64,000 bases of DNA from the NCBI RefSeq assembly GCF_021228125.1, contig NZ_JAJQQS010000003.1:186001-250000 (forward strand), in the 5' to 3' direction. Shown here piece by piece: positions 52,636 through 61,376 of the stretch. The translations under genes were made by a program, and so were the position numbers. Positions within the stretch are counted from its first letter, which is position 1, and every line of letters begins with the position of its first letter. The DNA is from Streptomyces albireticuli (lineage in GTDB: Bacteria; Actinomycetota; Actinomycetes; Streptomycetales; Streptomycetaceae). Under the pieces are notes generated by a model. The model worked only from the letters and a program-made list of their open reading frames with translations. It had not been told where the DNA came from and did not search any database.

Positions 52636-53386
52636 TGCCGCCGTCGAGGACGAGGTCGGCGCCCACGGTGTAGCCGGCCTCGTCCGAGGCGAGGTGGAGC
52701 ACGGCCGCGGCGATCTCGTCCGGGGTCCCCGCGCGGCCGACCGGCACGTCGCGGCTCATCCGCTCGGCCTTGTCCAGCGAGGACTCGCCGGGCCGGGAGG
52801 ACATCGGGGTCTCCACGGGCCCCGGGCTGACGGCGTTGATCCGGACCCCGTCGCCGATGTGGTCCCGCGCGGCGTTGCGGGTGAGCGTGGAGACCGCGGC
52901 CTTGCTGGTCGCGTACGCGCCGAGCGTGCCCAGGCGCATGTGCGCGCCGAGGTTGGACGCGATGTTCACGATCGCGCCGCCGCCATGAGCGCGCATGTGG
53001 CCGATCTCGTACTTCATGGACAGCCAGATCCCCTTGAGGTTGGTGTCCATCAGCCGGTCCCAGTCGTCCTCGTCGATGTCGGCGATCTTGGCGGGGGCCG
53101 TGAGCATCCCGACGTTGTTGACCGCCACGTCGAGCCCGCCGAAGCGCTCGACGGTCCGCTCCACGAGGGCCCGTACGTCCTCCGCCCGCGTGACGTCCGC
53201 GGTGATCGCGACGGCCTCGCCGCCCTCGGCCTCCACATGGCCGACGGTCTCCTTCAGGGGCTCTTCCCGGCGGCCCGCGACGACGACCTTGGCGCCCTCC
53301 CGGGCGAAGGCGAGCGCGATGGCCCGGCCGATGCCGGTGCCGCCGCCGGTGACGAGGACGGTCTTGCCGGTGAAGCGTGCGGTCAT
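52625..53386 (-). CDS. SDR family oxidoreductase
   Basis: 253 aa classical SDR: LVTGGGTGIGRAIALAFARE (nucleotide loop), VNNVGMLTAP, IVNIASNLGAH with the catalytic serine, and YATSK. ADLVLDGGITA closes the fold. Resembles glucose-1-dehydrogenase or 3-oxoacyl-ACP reductase types. The promoter region carries the palindrome AAGAACGGTCGTTCTT, and the upstream TetR gene has a related site, so this gene is probably its target. Overlaps the APC gene end. Confidence 0.9.
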   Translation of the reverse strand: MTARFTGKTVLVTGGGTGIGRAIALAFAREGAKVVVAGRREEPLKETVGHVEAEGGEAVAITADVTRAEDVRALVERTVERFGGLDVAVNNVGMLTAPAKIADIDEDDWDRLMDTNLKGIWLSMKYEIGHMRAHGGGAIVNIASNLGAHMRLGTLGAYATSKAAVSTLTRNAARDHIGDGVRINAVSPGPVETPMSSRPGESSLDKAERMSRDVPVGRAGTPDEIAAAVLHLASDEAGYTVGADLVLDGGITA

Positions 53387-53425
53387 GGGATGACTCCTCG
53401 AAGATGAAGAAAACGATGGAATAAA

Positions 53426-53441
53426 AAGAACGGTCGTTCTT
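53426..53441. promoter_or_regulatory. TetR operator upstream of the SDR gene
   Basis: AAGAACGGTCGTTCTT is a perfect 7+7 dyad with a 2-nt centre, 39 nt upstream of the SDR start. The same GAACGGTCG half occurs at 54182-54190 ahead of the TetR gene. Confidence 0.75.
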
Positions 53442-53580
53442 GAATAAGGGCATGCGGAGCGGCAGGGGAGCCACGCCGTCGGCGAAACCGGCCGACGGCC
53501 CCGGGTCCTCGGCCCTGACGGGCCGGTCCGGCGAAGGCGGTGTCTGCCTGACGGGTCGGTTCAGCGGGGACCCTGACGGG

Positions 53581-54159
53581 TCAGTCCAGCAGGGACAGCG
53601 CCTGGTCGGCCGCGTCCCGCAGTCGGGCCGAGCCGGCGGGCGCGGCCTTCCCCACCACCCGCATGCCCTGCATGAGTACGAGCAGCATCCGCGCGAGCCC
53701 CGCCGGGTCCCGCCCGGCGGGCAGCTCGCCCTGTGCCCTGGCCCGCATCAGCGCCGAGGTCAGCGCCGTCTCCAGGCCGTCCCAGCTCCGCTCGACGCGC
53801 CGGCCCGCGGCCGGGTCGTGCGGCGCCAGCTCCACCGCCGTGTTGGTGATGAAGCAGCCGCGCCGCAGCTCGTCGCAGGCCGACTCGTCGGCGAAGCGGC
53901 GGATCAGCGCCCGCACCGCGGGCAGTGCCGGGCCGGGCTGCGACAGCTCCTCCAGGACGGTGGACTGCTCGCCGTAGCGCTCCAGTGCCTTCAGGTACAG
54001 CTCGTGCTTGTTCCCGAACGTCGCGTAGAGGCTGGCCCGCGCGACGCCGAGGTGTCCGACGAGGTCCGCCATCGACGTCGCCTCGTAGCCGCGCTCCCAG
54101 AACAGCTCCAGGGCTGACTGAAGGGCGGCGTCGGGGTCGAATTCCTTTGTCCTGGCCAC
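53581..54159 (-). CDS. TetR/AcrR family transcriptional regulator
   Basis: 192 aa. HTH: FDPDAALQSALELFWERGYE then SMADLVGHLGVARASLYATFGNKHELY. The ligand domain has CFITNTAVELAPHDP, as in TetR_C_16/MarR-like detox regulators (AcrR/ RutR-like branch). The start is GTG 54159 (VARTKEFDP), the only start that preserves the HTH without the unconserved upstream frame. It lies about 195 nt upstream of the SDR gene on the same strand, with a shared operator half-site, and is divergent from the aldo/keto reductase. Confidence 0.88.
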   Translation of the reverse strand: MARTKEFDPDAALQSALELFWERGYEATSMADLVGHLGVARASLYATFGNKHELYLKALERYGEQSTVLEELSQPGPALPAVRALIRRFADESACDELRRGCFITNTAVELAPHDPAAGRRVERSWDGLETALTSALMRARAQGELPAGRDPAGLARMLLVLMQGMRVVGKAAPAGSARLRDAADQALSLLD

Positions 54160-54180
54160 GTGATCAAGGTAGCGGTATCT

Positions 54181-54193
54181 GGAACGGTCGGTC
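54181..54193. promoter_or_regulatory. Second operator-like site, TetR promoter
   Basis: GGAACGGTCGGTC shares GAACGGTCG with the palindrome at 53426-53441. It lies 22 nt before the TetR start, positioned for autoregulation, and could also affect the divergent aldo/keto reductase. Confidence 0.55.
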
Positions 54194-54360
54194 AAGAAAG
54201 AATCGCCCTGGAGTCCGCGACCCTTTGTGGCGCACGCGGCAGATCCGCCCGAACAGCGCATATCCATAATGCGTGTATCGGGAATGGATCTGGGTGGGAG
54301 CCCGTTGCTCCTCCGAGTAACGAGTAAGGCGAGAACCGTAAGAATCGAGTGTTCGTGAGC

Positions 54361-55197
54361 ATGGTCCCCACCATCACCCTCAACAACGGCGTCGAGATGC
54401 CGCGGCTCGGCTTCGGCGTCTGGCAGGTCCCCGACGCCGAGGCGACCACGGCCGTCGCGACCGCCCTGGAAGCCGGTTACCGCAGCATCGACACGGCGGC
54501 GGTCTACGGGAACGAGGAGGGCACGGGCAAGGCCCTCGCCGCGTCGGGCATCCCCCGCGCCGACCTGTTCGTCACGACCAAGCTGTGGAACAGCGCCTCC
54601 GAGACCTGGACGCGCGACAACGTCCTGCGGGAGTTCGACGCCTCGCTGGCCAAGCTCGGCCTCGACCACGTCGACCTCTACCTGCTGCACTGGCCGCGCG
54701 CCTTCCGCGACGACTACCTGACGATCCTGCGGACCTTCGCGGAGATCGCGGAGAGCGGCCGGGCCCGGGCGATCGGCGTCTCCAACTTCCAGGTCCCGCA
54801 CCTGGAGCGGCTCCTCGACGAGACCTCCGTGGTCCCCGCGGTCAACCAGATCGAGCTGCACCCCCACCTCGCCCAGTCCGGGCTCCGCGCCTTCCACGCC
54901 CGCCACGGCATCACCACCGAGGCGTGGTCACCCCTCGGCCAGGGCAAGGGCCTGCTGGAGGACGCCACGATCGCGGGCCTCGCCGCCAAGCACGGCCGGA
55001 CGCCCGCCCAGATCGTGCTCCGCTGGCACCTCCAGCTCGGGAACGTGGCCATCCCGAAGTCCGTGACCCCCTCGCGGATCCGGGAGAACCTCGACGTCTT
55101 CGGCTTCGAGCTGGACGCCGACGACCTCGGGACGCTCGCCGGCCTCGACAGCGGCACCCGGCTGGGCCCGGACCCGGACGAGTTCGACCAGTACTGA
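54361..55197 (+). CDS. Aldo/keto reductase
   Basis: 278 aa AKR. LGFGVWQVP opens the barrel; GYRSIDTAAVYGNEEGTGKAL has the catalytic Asp and Tyr; TTKLWNSASE supplies Lys; DLYLLHWPR supplies His; IPKSVTPSRIRENLDVF is the cofactor loop for NADPH. Similar to 2,5-diketo-D-gluconate reductases. Start uncertain: ATG 54361 gives the usual MVPTITLNNG; GTG 54349 is also in frame. It is divergent from a TetR gene with an operator-like site between, so it may share the same regulon. Confidence 0.88.
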   Translation: MVPTITLNNGVEMPRLGFGVWQVPDAEATTAVATALEAGYRSIDTAAVYGNEEGTGKALAASGIPRADLFVTTKLWNSASETWTRDNVLREFDASLAKLGLDHVDLYLLHWPRAFRDDYLTILRTFAEIAESGRARAIGVSNFQVPHLERLLDETSVVPAVNQIELHPHLAQSGLRAFHARHGITTEAWSPLGQGKGLLEDATIAGLAAKHGRTPAQIVLRWHLQLGNVAIPKSVTPSRIRENLDVFGFELDADDLGTLAGLDSGTRLGPDPDEFDQY

Positions 55198-55352
55198 TCC
55201 GTCGCCGGACGATCGGGCTGCGGGGCTGCCCGGGTCGCCGGGGCCGCCGGGCCACCGGTACGGCACCGGCTCGGGGGCGCCCGTACAGCCCGCGGGCTCC
55301 GCGGGCGGCCCCGCGGCCGGCGCCGCGCCGCCCCTTCCCTAGACTCCCGGTC

Positions 55353-56489
55353 ATGCAGTTCGCGCCCTGGACACCGCCGACCGACATCGAGCGGAGGCTC
55401 CACGAGTCGACGGCGCGCGGGGACTGGGACGGCCAGATCGGCGCGCTCGCCGAGGCGGACCTGTTCGTGGGAGTCGCCAGGGCCGAGGCGGACGGCCTCG
55501 TACCGCCCGCGCCGCTCGCCCCCTACCGCGATCCGGTGACCGGCAAGCGCGCCCTCCCCGTGCTGACCCGTGGCGCGCTGCCGCCCTGGCGGCCCGACTG
55601 GGTCTTCCAGCGGACCTCGCTGGCCGAACTCGCCCAGGAGTGGCCCCACGACAAGTGGTGGCTGGCCGTGAACCCCGGCCTGCCCGGCGGGACGGCCGTC
55701 CCGGCCACCCCGCTGGACCGCGAGGCATGGCTGGAGGTCTGCGCGGATACCCCGCGCCCCGCCGCGGGCGTGCTGGTGACGAGCCTCGCCGGACCGCTGC
55801 ACGGACCGCTCGCGCGGGGCCTGGCCTGCGGCGCGCCCCTCGCCGTGGCCGAGGCGCTGCCCTGGAACGTCCTCGGCGCGGTCCACCACGACTACGACGC
55901 CGACCGCGCGGCCCTGCGCGACGCCTGGGGCGTCACCGACCCGACCGGATGGCGGTGGCTGACGGACCGCCTCCTCGCCGGGGAGGGGGCCGGGCGCGAC
56001 GCGGAGTTCGCGCTGCGCGCCCGCGAGGGCATGGCGGAGCACGAGGGCCGGGTGCCGGCGACCGACCGGTGGCGGCAGTCCGTCACGCACGTCATGCTGC
56101 ACCGCGCCGCCTCCCGAGAGGAGATCCGCGCCCTGGACGACGTCGTCGTCCGCGTCGCCGGGTGCGAGGACGGGCTCCGCCGGGACGGTCTGCTGCCGCC
56201 GGACGGCCGCGCCTGCTCGGCGGTGGCGTACGACCTCGGGTGCGCGGTCGCCGTCGCCCGGCTGGGCCTGGCCGCCCGCTGCTGCGACCCGGCGGAGGCC
56301 GAACGGGTCGTCGTGGAGGCGGGCGTCCGCAGCGCCCGCGCGTACCCCTCCTGGCAGTCGTTCTCCGCGGGGTTCCTGCTGGGCCGGGCGCTGCGCCAGG
56401 GCGCGGAGGACCCCGGCCACGCCGCGCGGCAGGCCCACCGGACGCTCGCCGCCGACCCGGGCAGTCCCTGGCTCAACATCACCTGGTAG
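55353..56489 (+). CDS. DUF1266-type protein of unknown function
   Basis: 378 aa. The N-terminal part (FAPWTPPTDIERRLHESTAR, then RDPVTGKRALPVLTRGALPP) resembles SseB-like halves; the second part has the DUF1266 pattern ALRDAWGVTDPTGWRWLTDR, then ARAYPSWQSFSAGFLLGRAL. Such proteins are cytoplasmic and common in Streptomyces, without an assigned role. ATG 55353 begins MQFAPWTPP. It sits 52 nt before the photolyase gene, probably co-transcribed. Confidence 0.78.
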   Translation: MQFAPWTPPTDIERRLHESTARGDWDGQIGALAEADLFVGVARAEADGLVPPAPLAPYRDPVTGKRALPVLTRGALPPWRPDWVFQRTSLAELAQEWPHDKWWLAVNPGLPGGTAVPATPLDREAWLEVCADTPRPAAGVLVTSLAGPLHGPLARGLACGAPLAVAEALPWNVLGAVHHDYDADRAALRDAWGVTDPTGWRWLTDRLLAGEGAGRDAEFALRAREGMAEHEGRVPATDRWRQSVTHVMLHRAASREEIRALDDVVVRVAGCEDGLRRDGLLPPDGRACSAVAYDLGCAVAVARLGLAARCCDPAEAERVVVEAGVRSARAYPSWQSFSAGFLLGRALRQGAEDPGHAARQAHRTLAADPGSPWLNITW

Positions 56490-56540
56490 TGACGGCCCCG
56501 CGAACGGGCGCCCGGCACACCGGGGGCGCACAATCGGCGG

Positions 56541-57929
56541 GTGGATGCAGCGATCGCCCTGTTCACCGCGGATCTGCGGCTGCGTGACAACCCCGTACTG
56601 CGCGGCGCCGTCCGCGCCGGGCGGCGGGTCGTCCCCCTCTTCGTCGTCGACGAGGACCTCGCCGCGACGGGCTTCGCGGTGCCCAACCGCGCGGCGTTCC
56701 TGGCCGACTGCCTCGCCGACCTGGACGCGGGGCTGCGCGAACGGGGCGGCCGGCTGGTGGTGCGGCGCGGGGACGTGGTCGAGGAGACCTGCCGGGTGGC
56801 CGCCGGGACGGGCGCGGGGGAGGTGCACCTCGCGGGCGGCGTCAGCGGCTTCGCCCTGCGCCGCGAGGAACGGCTGCGGACCGCGCTGGAGGCGGACGGG
56901 CGCGGGCTGCGCGTGCACGACGCCGTGATCACGGCGGTCGCCCCGGGCGCCGTGCTGCCCGCGGGCCGGGACCACTTCGCGGTGTTCACCCCCTACTTCC
57001 GCCGCTGGTCCGCCGAGGCGCTACGGCCGGTGGCGGACGCCCCGCGCGCCCTCCGGGTGCCCGAGGTGCGCTCGGAGCCGCTCCCCTCGGCCGCGGCCCT
57101 GACCGGCCGGGACGCGCCGCTCTCACCGGCCCTGCCCGAGGGCGGCGAGCGGGCGGGCCGCCGCCGCTTCGACGCCTGGCGGCGCGGCGGGCTGGCCCGC
57201 TACGCCGACCGCCACGACGACCTGGCGGGCGACGCCACGTCGCGGCTCTCGCCGTACCTCCACTTCGGCTGTCTGTCGCCGGTGGAACTGGTCACGCGGG
57301 CGCGGGCGGCGGCCGGGGGCGGGGCGGGCGGCCCGGGGGAGGGCGCCGAGGCGTTCGTACGGCAGCTGGCGTGGCGCGACTTCCACCACCAGCTGCTGGC
57401 CGCCCGCCCGGACGCGTCCTGGCACGACTACCGCCCCCGGCACGACCGCTGGCACGAGGACGCCCGCGAGCTCGCGGCGTGGCGGGAGGGCCGTACGGGC
57501 TATCCGGTGGTCGACGCGGCGATGCGGCAACTGGCCCACGAGGGCTGGACGCACAACCGGGCCCGGCTGCTCGCGGCGAGCTTCCTCACCAAGTCCCTGT
57601 ACCTCGACTGGCGCCTGGGCGCCCGGCACTTCCTGGACCTCCTCGTCGACGGGGACGTGGCGAACAACCAGCTGAACTGGCAGTGGGTGGCGGGCACCGG
57701 CAGCGACACCCGCCCGAACCGGGTCCTCAACCCCCTGACCCAGGCGAGGAGGTTCGACCCGCGCGGGGAGTACGTGCGGCGCTGGGTGCCGGAGCTCCGC
57801 GGGGTGGAGGGACGGGCGGTGCACGAGCCCTGGCGGCTGCCGGAACGGGACCGCGGGGGGTATCCGGAGCCGGTGGTGGACCCGGGGGAGGAGGCGGGCC
57901 GGTTCCGGAGGGGGCGGGGGTTGGTGTGA
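56541..57929 (+). CDS. Deoxyribodipyrimidine photolyase (cryptochrome/photolyase family)
   Basis: 462 aa. N-terminal antenna domain: ALFTADLRLRDNPVLRGAVR, VVPLFVVDEDL. The C-terminal FAD domain has AFVRQLAWRDFHHQLL, GRTGYPVVDAAMRQLAHEGW THN-type (GWTHNRARLLAASFLTKSLY), DGDVANNQLNWQWVAGTGSD and RFDPRGEYVRRWVPEL. It repairs cyclobutane pyrimidine dimers using light. The start is GTG 56541. The last residues are Gly/Arg-rich. A palindromic repeat begins 3 nt past the stop and may act as its terminator. Confidence 0.93.
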   Translation: MDAAIALFTADLRLRDNPVLRGAVRAGRRVVPLFVVDEDLAATGFAVPNRAAFLADCLADLDAGLRERGGRLVVRRGDVVEETCRVAAGTGAGEVHLAGGVSGFALRREERLRTALEADGRGLRVHDAVITAVAPGAVLPAGRDHFAVFTPYFRRWSAEALRPVADAPRALRVPEVRSEPLPSAAALTGRDAPLSPALPEGGERAGRRRFDAWRRGGLARYADRHDDLAGDATSRLSPYLHFGCLSPVELVTRARAAAGGGAGGPGEGAEAFVRQLAWRDFHHQLLAARPDASWHDYRPRHDRWHEDARELAAWREGRTGYPVVDAAMRQLAHEGWTHNRARLLAASFLTKSLYLDWRLGARHFLDLLVDGDVANNQLNWQWVAGTGSDTRPNRVLNPLTQARRFDPRGEYVRRWVPELRGVEGRAVHEPWRLPERDRGGYPEPVVDPGEEAGRFRRGRGLV

Positions 57930-57931
57930 AC

Positions 57932-58122
57932 GGTTTTTCCCCACCCGCGCCTTCCCGCTGCATCTCCGCCGCGTGGCGGGGGGCTTCGCCCAGGCCCGCT
58001 TGCCCCGGCCGCGTTCGAGGCCACCGCGCGGTAGCGCGGACAGGGGGCCCGGGGGCGAAGCCCCCGCCACGCGGCGGAGCCGCACATCGGATGCAGTGGG
58101 AAGCGGCGGGTAGGGGAAAACC
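57932..58122. repeat. Palindromic intergenic repeat, diverged copy
   Basis: Outer arms 57932-57963 and 58091-58122 are inverted with a few mismatches. Inside are CCCGGGGGCGAAGCCCCC-type hairpin sequence around 58048-58066 and the CACCGCGCGGTAGCGCGG segment. It follows the photolyase stop and precedes the Asp23 gene. Same family as the 40-kb element. Confidence 0.82.
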
Positions 58123-58221
58123 ACCCCCGCCCTCATCCCGGTCAGGGATAAGCCGTCCCCACGCGGACAGAAGTCGGGCAGCGCGCCCCCGACGATCCGC
58201 AGAGCCGAAGGAGAGACGGCG

Positions 58222-58767
58222 ATGACGACGGAAACGACGAGCTCCCCCCAGCCCGCCGGCCCGGCCGGCAAGCGCGGCACCGGAACCGGCGTCGGCGCGG
58301 ACACCACCACCGGCACCACCACCGGCACCACCACCGGCACCACCGTCCAGGTCAGCACCCCCGGCGCGCACACCCCCGCCGCCACCCGCGGCCGGACCAC
58401 CATCGCCGACGGCGTCGTGGAGAAGATCGCCGGCCTGGCCGCCCGCGAGGTGCCCGGTGTGTACGCCCTCGGCGGCGGCTTCGCCCGCACGCTGGGCGCG
58501 GTGCGCGAACGGGTGCCGGGCGGCCGGTCGAACGTCACGCGCGGGGTGAAGGCCGAGGTGGGGGAGCGGCAGACGGCCGTGGACCTCGACCTTGTCGTCG
58601 CCTACGGGGTGCCGATCACGGAGGTGGCGGGCGAGGTGCGGGAGAACGTGATCTCGGCCGTGGAGCGGATGACGGGCCTGGAGGTCGTGGAGGTCAACAT
58701 CGCGGTGGTGGACGTACGGCTCCCGGACGACGAGGAACCGCCGGAGAGCGAGGCCCGCGTCCGGTAG
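58222..58767 (+). CDS. Asp23/Gls24 family envelope stress protein
   Basis: 181 aa. The core is RTTIADGVVEKIAGLAAREV, PGVYALGGG, then VKAEVGERQTAVDLDLVVAY, and GVPITEVAGEVRENVISAVE to VVEVNIAVVDVRL, which is the Asp23 pattern. The N-terminal 55 residues include a TTTG repeat encoded by a repeated ACCACCGGCACC sequence. Members attach to the membrane or cell envelope and respond to stress. GAAGGAGAGAC precedes the ATG. In Streptomyces these genes often come in groups, but no second copy is next to it. Confidence 0.9.
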   Translation: MTTETTSSPQPAGPAGKRGTGTGVGADTTTGTTTGTTTGTTVQVSTPGAHTPAATRGRTTIADGVVEKIAGLAAREVPGVYALGGGFARTLGAVRERVPGGRSNVTRGVKAEVGERQTAVDLDLVVAYGVPITEVAGEVRENVISAVERMTGLEVVEVNIAVVDVRLPDDEEPPESEARVR

Positions 58768-58780
58768 CCGCGCCCGGCGG

Positions 58781-58968
58781 GGGCTTGTTCCCCGCCCCCG
58801 CTCCTGCCCGCTGTATCCGCCACGCGGCGGGGCTCCGCCCCGAAAGCCGGCCGGTCGGCGTTGAGGACACCGCGCGGTAGCGCGGAAGGGGGGCCGGGGG
58901 CGGAGCCCCCGCCACGCGGCGGAGCCGCACATCGGATGCAGAGGGAAGGGGCGGAGTGGGGAAGACCC
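58781..58968. repeat. Palindromic intergenic repeat, diverged copy
   Basis: Outer arms near 58781-58819 and 58932-58968 are inverted and match the 57.9-kb copy along most of their length (GCCACGCGGCGGAGCCGCAC is common to both). A terminator-like hairpin GGAAGGGGCGG / CCGCCCCTTCC at 58944-58982 lies at its end. A weaker partial copy starts near 59003. The block lies between the Asp23 gene and the convergent pterin dehydratase gene. Confidence 0.82.
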
Positions 58969-59116
58969 ACCCCGCCCCTTCCCCGCACGGGAGAGCCGGC
59001 CTCGGCGGAATCCGGCCCGGCCGGCGTTGAGGCGCCACCGCGCGGAGAGGGGCCTGCGGGCGAAGCGCCCCGGCCGCCACCTGCGCCGCCACCCCACCCA
59101 CCCCCCGGCCAAGCGC

Positions 59117-59422
59117 TCAGCGCCCCCCATGGGCAGGCGCGACCGCCTCCACCCGCCGGGCCAGCTCCACGTCCAGCCCCGTCACCTTGCCGCCCGCACT
59201 GTGCGTGTTCACCGTCAGCCGCACCGTGTTGTAACCGAGCGTCAGATCAGAGTGGTGTCCCAACTCCTCCTGGATCTGGGCGATATGGATCACCATGGCC
59301 GCCGCCGGGAAGTGGCCCTCGAAGGAGTACGTACGGCTGATGGCGTCGCCGTCCGTGGTCCAGCCGGGCAGTTCCTGGAGGCGGTCCTCGACGTCCTTCT
59401 GCGAGAGCGGTTCGACGGCCAT
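59117..59422 (-). CDS. 4a-hydroxytetrahydrobiopterin dehydratase (PCD/DCoH-like)
   Basis: 101 aa, full length. Core MVIHIAQIQEELGHHSDLTLGYNTVRLTV, THSAGGKVTGLDVELARRV, with the paired histidines and THxxGG-type motif of the family. It regenerates oxidised pterin cofactors or acts as a small accessory protein. AAGGGGA before ATG 59422 supports the start; the frame is open to 59455. No aromatic amino acid hydroxylase is in the window. Confidence 0.93.
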   Translation of the reverse strand: MAVEPLSQKDVEDRLQELPGWTTDGDAISRTYSFEGHFPAAAMVIHIAQIQEELGHHSDLTLGYNTVRLTVNTHSAGGKVTGLDVELARRVEAVAPAHGGR

Positions 59423-59597
59423 GGGTGTCCCCTTCGTCGTGGATGCCGGTGGCACAAGCGTCCCACGGGACTGGGGCGCTTTCGCGCCATTGTGCGCGGC
59501 GCCCCGCCGCGCGTCGGACGCGCCCTTCCGGGCTCAGGGTGACACTCCTATGCTCCTGCGGCCGGAAGGACAGGCGTTGCCGACGGTAGGGGCTGAC

Positions 59598-61376
59598 ATG
59601 GGCGGTACGGGCAGCACGCGCAGAGGATTCATCGGCGGGGCGGCGGCCGTCGCCGGAACGGCCGCGCTCGGCACGGCGGCACTCGGCGGTACGGCCGCCG
59701 CCGCACCCCGCGGAACACCCGGCGGCCGGAAGGTCGCGGTGCTCGGCGGCGGCGTCGCCGGACTCACCGCCGCGCACGAACTCGCCGAGCGCGGCTTCGA
59801 GGTGACGGTGTACGAGAAGAAGTCACCGGGCGGCAAGGCCCGCAGCATGGATGTGCCCGGCAGCGCCCGGGGCGGCCGCAGACCGCTGCCCGGCGAGCAC
59901 GGCTTCCGCTTCATCCCCGGCTTCTACCGCAACCTGCCGGACACCCTGCGCCGCATCCCCTTCCCCGGCAACCCCAACGGCTGCCACGACAACCTCGTCG
60001 CGTCCAGCGAAGTCCTGTTCTCCCGCATCGGCCACGAGGACATCCGCATCCCCTTCCGCAGCATCGGCAAGCCGCCGCCCGTCCTCACCCCCGACGCGCT
60101 GCTCCGCGCCCTGACCGGCTTCTTCGACGCCTTCGGGAACATCCCGGCCCACGAGATCGCCTACTTCGCGAACCGGCTGCTCGTCTGGTTCACCAGCTGC
60201 GACGAGCGCCGGCTCGAACGCTGGGAGCGCGTCCCCTGGTGGGACTACATCAAGGCCGCCCGGATGTCACCGAACTACCAGCGGCTGCTCGCCATCGGCA
60301 TCACCCGCAACATCGTGGCGACCAAGGCGGAGGTGGCCAGTACCAGGACGGTCTGCAACGTCACCGAGGCGTTCCTCTTCAACGTCCTGGGCCGTGGCGC
60401 GGACGGCGAACCCGACCGGGTGCTCAACGCCCCCACCAACGAGGCGTGGATCGACCCCTGGGTGGCACACCTGAAGTCGCTGGGCGTCACCTTCCGCGTC
60501 GGCTGGCCCGTACGGGACCTGGGGATCGACGGTGGCCGGATCACCGCGGCCGTCGTCCAGGACCCGTCCGGCGCCCGCCACTCGGTGACCGCCGACCACT
60601 TCGTCTCGGCGATGCCGGTCGAGCACGCCCGTACCACCTGGAACGCGTCCGTACGCGCAGCGGACCCGCGCCTGGCCCGCTGCGACGACCTCCGGACGGA
60701 CTGGATGACGGGCATCCAGTTCTATCTGACCGAGCCCACGCCCATCGTCCACGGCCACATCAACCACATCGACTCGCCCTGGTCCCTCACCGCCGTCGGC
60801 CAGGCACAGTACTGGTCCGGGCGGGACTTCCGCGCGGACTACGGCGACGGCACCGCCGCCGACTGCCTCTCGGTGGACGTCTCCGAGTGGGACAAGCCCG
60901 GCATCCTCTACGGCAAGAAGGCCAAGGACTGCACCCGCGAGGAGGTCGCCCGCGAGGTGTGGGCGCAGCTGAAGGCCGGCTTCAACGACACGGGCCGGAC
61001 GGTCCTCAGCGACTCCAAGCTGCACTCCTGGTTCCTGGACCCGGCCGTCGAGATCGGCGTCCCCCGGCCGACCAACGACGAGCAACTGCTCATCCACCCC
61101 GTGGGAACCTGGTTCAACCGCCCCGACGCCGTCACCGCGATCCCCAACCTCTTCCTCTGCGGCGACTACGTGACCACGGACGTCGACCTGGCCACCATGG
61201 AAGGCGCCAACGCCTCGGCCCGCGCCGCCGTGAACGCCCTCCTGGACACGGTGGGCTCGCGGGCCGAACGGTGCACGGTCACACCGCTCTACCGCGCGCC
61301 GGAGCTGGAGGTCGTCAAGGCGCAGGACGCCGTGCGGTACAGGCTGGGCCTGCGGAACGCGTTCGACCTGGGGTAG
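59598..61376 (+). CDS. Tat-exported FAD-dependent oxidoreductase, amine-oxidase/phytoene-desaturase type
   Basis: 592 aa. N-terminal twin-arginine signal STRRGFIGGAAAVAGTAALG with a long hydrophobic stretch and an AxA site. FAD-binding loop VAVLGGGVAGLTAAHELAER, followed by YEKKSPGGKARSMD and GEHGFRFIPGFYRNLPDTLR, typical of hydroxysqualene dehydroxylase (HpnE) and desaturase-like flavoproteins. The C-terminal FAD motif is FLCGDYVTTDVDLATMEGAN. ATG 59598 starts MGGTGSTRRG; an earlier in-frame ATG at 59550 is possible. No isoprenoid genes flank it, so the substrate is not known. Its last 62 nt overlap the convergent regulator. Confidence 0.85.
   Translation: MGGTGSTRRGFIGGAAAVAGTAALGTAALGGTAAAAPRGTPGGRKVAVLGGGVAGLTAAHELAERGFEVTVYEKKSPGGKARSMDVPGSARGGRRPLPGEHGFRFIPGFYRNLPDTLRRIPFPGNPNGCHDNLVASSEVLFSRIGHEDIRIPFRSIGKPPPVLTPDALLRALTGFFDAFGNIPAHEIAYFANRLLVWFTSCDERRLERWERVPWWDYIKAARMSPNYQRLLAIGITRNIVATKAEVASTRTVCNVTEAFLFNVLGRGADGEPDRVLNAPTNEAWIDPWVAHLKSLGVTFRVGWPVRDLGIDGGRITAAVVQDPSGARHSVTADHFVSAMPVEHARTTWNASVRAADPRLARCDDLRTDWMTGIQFYLTEPTPIVHGHINHIDSPWSLTAVGQAQYWSGRDFRADYGDGTAADCLSVDVSEWDKPGILYGKKAKDCTREEVAREVWAQLKAGFNDTGRTVLSDSKLHSWFLDPAVEIGVPRPTNDEQLLIHPVGTWFNRPDAVTAIPNLFLCGDYVTTDVDLATMEGANASARAAVNALLDTVGSRAERCTVTPLYRAPELEVVKAQDAVRYRLGLRNAFDLG

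Noticed and set aside
58085..58112. SigB-like promoter GGAT-N15-GGGTAG before the Asp23 gene
   Set aside because: The sequence belongs to the repeated palindromic element and recurs elsewhere, so the match is better explained by the repeat.
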